Below, one piece after another: positions 58,905 through 64,000 of a DNA stretch of 64,000 nucleotides. Within the stretch, counting starts at the first letter, position 1; each line of letters opens with the position of its first letter. The stretch is from NCBI GenBank assembly GCA_030761205.1, contig JAULJL010000010.1:4779001-4843000 (forward strand), read 5' to 3'. Below the pieces are notes generated by a model. The model saw only the letters and a program-made list of their open reading frames with translations, did no database searches and was not told the DNA's origin. The stretch comes from Fremontodendron californicum (taxonomy: Eukaryota; Streptophyta; Magnoliopsida; Malvales; Malvaceae). The translations under genes and the position numbers were made by a program.

Positions 58905-61240
58905 AGGGATGACAATTGATTGTATATCTACAATTTTTTAAATATCTCAATATGAATTCGCTTATTATCCGCTTACTATCTGAATCCGCATCCGATTTAA
59001 AGAGCAATATCCACCGGATATTCGAATCCGCTAAAATCCGGATTTATTAAATCATTTTTAAATATATATATATATATAAAATTAAATAAGAACTAAATAT
59101 GTAAATGGAGCGAATAACGGATTCGGATATCCGACACTATCCGAACCAAAATTAAAACGGATTTGAATAATAGATATCGAATGGTTCATATCTGAATTCG
59201 CTCCGAATTCACTACGGATAGTAAATTCAATATCTAAATCCGTAAATTATTTAAATCCGTAATATCCGAATCCGAAAAAAATGGATCGAATCACAAAAGT
59301 AAAAAAATTATTTCCTTATTAAAAATTATTTATTATAATGGCTATTTTTAATTGATCAATCTATTTTGTAATTTTTCTAAAACACTGAAAAAAAGACCGA
59401 TATCGCTTTCAATATATAATTGTAGCGATTATAAATTTAGATATCTGACACTATTCGGACTAAAATTAAAGCAGATTCGGATAACGAATATTCAATAGTT
59501 CAAATCTGAACTGCTCGAATCTGATGAGAATAGTAAATTCTTGAATCCGTAAATTATCTGAATCCATAATATCCTAATCCGAAACAAACTGATCGGATCA
59601 TAAAAGCTAAAAAAAAATTATATTTTGTTATTAATAATTATTTATTATAATGATCAAAATTAAAATGGATTCGGATAACGGATATCCAATATTTATATCT
59701 GAATTCGCTCTGAATCCAATGAGGATAGTAAATTCAATATCTGAATCCGTAATATCCGAATTCGGAAAAAAAAAAGGATCGGATAGAAAAAAATATATTT
59801 CCTTATTAATAATTATTTATTATAATAATAAAAAACTATAAATATTTTTAAGTGATTAACCTATTTTGTACTTTTCCTACAAAACTCCAAAAAAAAAAAA
59901 ATTTGAATCCGTAATATCCGAATCTGAAAAAAAATGGATCAAATCACAAAAGTAAAAAAATTATTTCCTTATTAAAAATTATATATTATAATGGCTATAA
60001 ATTATAAATTTTTTAATTGATCAATCTATTTTGTAATTTTTCTAAAACACTGAAAAAAAGATCGATATCGCTTTAAATATATAATTGTAGCGATCACAAA
60101 TTCGGATATCTGACACTATTAGGACCAAAATTAAAGCAGATTTGGATAACGGATATCCAATAATTCATATATGAATCCGCTCGAAACCGATGAGGATAGT
60201 AAATTCAATATCTGAATTCGTAAATTATTCGAATCCGTAATATCCGAATCCGAAAAAAATTGATCGGATCATAAAAGATAAAAAAAATCATATATTTTTA
60301 TTAATAATCATTTATTGTAATGATCAAAATTAAAACGGATCGGGATAACGAATATCCAAGGATTTATATCTGAATTCGCTCTGAATCCAATGAGGATAGT
60401 AAATTCAATATCCGAACCGTAAATTATCCGAATCCGGGAAAAAAATTGGATAGCAAAAAATATATTTCCTTATTAATAATTATTTATTATAATAATAAAA
60501 AAATATAAATATTTTTAAGTGATTAACCTATTTTGTAATTTTTCTACAAAACTCAAAAACGAAATTTATTTGAATCCGTAATATCCGAATCCGAAAAAAT
60601 GGATCGAATCACAAAAGTAAAAAAATTATTTCCTTATTAAAAATTATTTATTATAATGGCTATAAATTACAAATATTTTTAATTAATCAATCTATTTTAT
60701 AATTTTCTTAAAACACTGAAAGAAAAACCAATATCGCTTTAAATATATAATTGTAGAGATCACAAATTTGGATATCCGATACTATTCGGACCAAAATTAA
60801 AGCGGGTTCATATAACGAATATCCAATAGTTCATATCTGAATCCACTCGAATTCGATGAGAATAGTAAATTCAATATCTGAATCCGTAAATTATCCAAAT
60901 CCATAATATCTGAATCCAAAAAAAAAACTGATCGAACTATAAAAGCTAAAAAAAATTATATTTTTTATTAATAATTATTTATTATAATGATCAAAATTAA
61001 AACGGATTCGGATAACGGATATCCAAGGATTTATATCTGAATTAGCTCTGAATCCAATGAGGATAGTAAATTCAATATCTGAATTATTAAATTATCCGAA
61101 TCCGTAATATCCAAATCCGGGAAAAAAATAGGATAGGAAAAAATATATTTCCTTATTAATAATTATTTATTATAATAATAAAAAATTATAAATATTTTTA
61201 AGTGGTTAACCTATTTTTAATTTTCCTACAAAACTAAAAA
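58905..61240. repeat. tandem array of ~650-680 bp units with internal sub-repeats
   Basis: The phrase ATGGATCRAATCACAAAAG recurs at 59281, 59934 and 60599, spacing 653 and 665 bp. Each unit contains three variants of a TCCTTATTAAWAATTATTTA segment, followed by GGCTAT, GATCAAAATT or AATAATAAAAA in a fixed order, and many ATATCCGAATCCG motifs. About three units are present. The left border, TAGGGATGACAATTG at 58905, resembles the end of a common plant hAT-type MITE, so the array may have grown from such an element. There is no coding sequence. Confidence 0.82.
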
Positions 61241-61402
61241 AAAAAAGACACTTGTCGCACTGTAGACCCTTAGGATAGGTTTAATATATTAGGCATAGAG
61301 ATATAGATATCACATGATGCATGTTAGCGTATGTGTACAAAGTTGTTCGGTTTGAAAGCAAAAATAAAGCGCAAGTCTAGTACAATTAATATCCGATGAT
61401 GA

Positions 61403-62237
61403 AGCTGCATAACATTTGAAAGGAAGAGATGTTATGCGGTTGCTTCCTCTCCAAAGATACAGTTGGAGTTGGAGAAAGCTGTTAAAATTGAGAAACATTG
61501 CTCGTATTTTCATGCAGCAATAAAGAATAAAGTAAATCAGGTTTGGAAGGAGCTGAGGCACAAGCAGGACAAAGTTGATTGGCATCGACTGGTTAGGTAT
61601 CAATTCCTTATTTCCAGGCATTCGTTTATTGCTTGGTTGTTAATTCTGGATAGGTAACCAACACGATCCAGAATGAGGCACTGGAGTGGCCAGGTTTCCC
61701 TTGAGTGCATGCACTGCAGGACAGAGGATGAGACTAGAGATCACATATTTTTTCAGTGTTGTTATTCTAAGAAATTGTGGGAGATGATACTACTTGCTTG
61801 TGGCATTACAAAGGCAGTAGGGACTTGGCAAGAAGAGGTTGCTTGGGCTGTCACAAGGCTCAAGGGGAAGGCATTGATCACTGTTATATTAAGACTGGCC
61901 TGGAATGCTTACATTTATTTCATTTGGCAAGATCGAAACAGGAGATTGCATGGAGGTCAGGGTAGGCAGGAGCAAGATATTTTCTTCTTAATTACAAGTG
62001 TTGTCCGGGATAAATTGATAGGATTGAACAATGTAACAAATGATCCTATAAATAAGATGCTATGTGAGTCGTGGGGGTTAGGATCTGATATGTTGGGAAG
62101 AGAGTAGATATACATGCACAGGTAGATGGTGTCTGTACAAAACAGTGTTACTAGTGTCTGTACATAACAACATGTATTCTTTATAGCAATTTTTACTGCT
62201 TTCTGGATAAATAAAGAACTTTACTTATCAAAAAAAA
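61403..62237 (+). mobile_element. 5'-truncated LINE with poly(A) tail and target duplication
   Basis: The 835-bp piece ends in an A8 tail after AATAAAGAACTTTACTTATC. It is flanked by 12-bp near-identical repeats ATCCGATGATGA (61391-61402) and ATCCGACGATGA (62238-62249). This is the standard signature of L1-type insertion by target-primed reverse transcription. It carries the C-terminal zinc-binding part of the LINE reverse transcriptase protein. Confidence 0.85.
61463..62107 (+). pseudogene. LINE ORF2 C-terminus, reverse transcriptase zinc-binding domain (zf-RVT)
   Basis: One reading frame encodes VDWHRLVRYQFLISRHSFIA, then, after an in-frame TAA at about 61655, CMHCRTEDETRDHIFFQCCY with the Cys/His pattern of the zf-RVT domain, and continues to a TAG at 62107. 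Only the last 210 or so codons of the LINE protein are present and one is a stop, so it is not functional. Loss of the 5' part fits abortive reverse transcription. Confidence 0.82.
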
Positions 62238-62249
62238 ATCCGACGATGA

Positions 62250-64000
62250 CATCTAATTAATGATGATATATTAGGATTCAAACTTTAGATAACTAAGACA
62301 AGTCATTATGTGAAAACTTAGCTTTTATAAACACATGTTAAGGAAAGTTGAAATATTATTGCATAATTTTTTTAATTTATACATTTATATGAAAGTTAAT
62401 TGAGTTTTTTTAAAAGATATTTTTTAAGATTATCATATTAAATAATTAGTTTTAATTTCGTGCTATACATGAATGATGATTTTATTTTTATATTATTAAA
62501 ATTTTATATACATAAATTAAAAAAATAAAATTATGAATTTATAAAAAAAAAAAATTGCATTTACTTCAAGTTTAGAATCTTAAGTATGATTTATGTATTG
62601 CTTAACTATATATAGAAGAGGAATTCATTTACACCAGTGTAAAACTAATTTATTTTTATGCTATTTATTATTATTTTATACGATTTATATTTATTTAATC
62701 CGACCATTGTATTTGAGACTCTATTAATGTAGATTATGCACGTAGAATTTCAAGTTAATTAAAAATGTCTAATTGTTTGATCGATATAAAAAAATTTAAC
62801 CGTTAAATATATATTAAAAATCAATATTCTCAATCGATGTAATAGAGATATTTGATGATTCAAAATTTTACACATACAACGGATACGATTCTGTTGTTAA
62901 ATTCGACAATTTGTTTGTTAAAATATAAAACTAATTACTTTTGCATATTAATTGGGCATTGAAATTCTAAAAAAATATAAAATTAATTAATTTTACATTG
63001 GTATAACTTGACCCCTCCTTATTATATTTGCTTTATATGTCATATATTTATTTTTTTGCGTAAAAATTTTATCTAATTATTGAATTTCAAAAATATATTG
63101 AATAACGCAAATTTAAAAATTATTTTACATGTCATGAAGATAAGTTGTCTAGGTAGGCATCTATACATGATGCACAAGATATTAAATTTATGGAATTTGA
63201 ATATAAATAAATTATTAATTTAGAAATTATTATTCAATTAAAAAGTACTTTGACATATATAATCAAATTATTATTCAATTGTTTAATATAAAAAGAATTT
63301 ATTATGGATGTTATTCAATCTTAATATTACATTACATTCTAATATAAATTTATTATGTTAGAAAGTATAATGAAATATTTTAAAAAATGGGTTAATATTG
63401 TTTAAAAAGGTAAAATATTACTTAATTAGCAAGAGCAACTATCCTTGACAAGAAATTGATGTATGAGATTTGACCAAAATCCAACACATATTTCAGCAGG
63501 CCTCATAATCAGATTTTCTTCTACTAATATGCATGCCATGCGACTTTAAGACTAATGGATCCATAGAAGAAAATATTTAATGCAACTTGTTCATATAAAT
63601 AAGTCTTATTATTGTACTAAGCTTAATTAGTAGAGTAGGGCCCTAACTAAAATTCATCAAACATATAATTAAAATGATATAATATAAATAAGTCTATTAT
63701 TGTACTAAGCTTAATTAGTAGAGTAGGGCCCTATCTAAAATTCATCAAACATATAATTAAAATATATATGTAGTTGTTGGTAACATTGAAAAATTGATGG
63801 TTGTACTTGTATTCCATAATTCTATTATTTTTTCATTGTAATGATTATGTTTCAATTGTAGAATTTATCTGTTTTTTTTATAATGAAATTTTACTTATCT
63901 AAAAAAAATAGACGGTTGTCCACGGATAAATTAATGAAAAAAGGATGTTCAACAATTGCGTGATTAACCTCACTCTAATTCTACTAATTGAAATTTTTTT
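62250..64000. other. AT-rich intergenic DNA at the right edge
   Basis: No gene is visible. The stretch 63820-63908 ends ATTTTACTTATCTAAAAAAAA, similar to the LINE 3' end at 62215-62237, and may be another retroelement tail. Confidence 0.55.
63593..63765. repeat. two-copy tandem duplication, period 88 bp
   Basis: The segment containing ATTGTACTAAGCTTAATTAG and AGAGTAGGGCCCTA occurs at 63611 and again at 63699 with very few differences. It is non-coding. Confidence 0.9.

Noticed and set aside
58905..61240. CRISPR-like array
   Set aside because: Units are long and AT-rich, with variable sub-repeats and no short identical repeats with unique spacers; this is plant tandem DNA.

Overview
This is a 64 kb piece of eudicot plant nuclear DNA. 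It is AT-rich, has spliced genes with GT-AG introns, and carries LTR retrotransposons, MITEs, a SINE, a LINE tail and a plastid-derived tRNA relic. Seven host genes or gene-like loci are clear: a RABH1/RAB6 GTPase, a BTL-type mitochondrial carrier, a UBP3/UBP4 deubiquitinase (minus strand), plastid ribosomal protein L29, tubulin-folding cofactor C, an R2R3-MYB of the MYB39/53/92/93 group, and a LOG-like cytokinin-activating enzyme that sits inside a retrotransposon. From memory, BTL3, RABH1a, RPL29 and MYB53 are close neighbours on Arabidopsis chromosome 5, so the block looks like conserved eudicot microsynteny. The species cannot be fixed from the sequence alone.

Layout. 1-7086: an Athila-like Ty3/gypsy element on the minus strand whose 3' LTR lies off the left edge. 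It has a complete 5' LTR, a tRNA-Asp primer site and one long intact ORF. That ORF joins gag and protease directly to an integrase tail, with no reverse transcriptase, RNase H or integrase core. Between the ORF and the element's 3' non-coding region lie two intronless ORFs: a protein of unknown function and a complete LOG-like enzyme. This suggests that a non-autonomous retrotransposon captured host sequence, and it is the most interesting part of the window. The gypsy element is itself inserted in an older copia element (7087-8034).

8035-32710: the gene-rich part, with a SINE just upstream of RABH1 and MITEs in introns of RABH1, BTL and RPL29. 32711-47022: a 14 kb gene-poor stretch with MITEs, TA microsatellites and a short foldback. 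47023-48242: the MYB gene. 48741-48920: a long foldback whose 5' arm resembles an NBS-LRR P-loop coding sequence, as expected of a MIR482/2118-like precursor. 50395-55537: a complete, very young Ty1-copia element with an intact 1306-aa polyprotein, 343-bp LTRs that differ at one position, and a TTATA target duplication. 58905-61240: a tandem array of about 650-680 bp units, each made of related sub-repeats. 61403-62237: a 5'-truncated LINE with a target-site duplication. The remainder to 64000 is AT-rich intergenic DNA.

The host genes are unrelated housekeeping or regulatory genes (Golgi trafficking, organelle transport, ubiquitin removal, plastid translation, tubulin folding, suberin or root regulation) and do not form one pathway.
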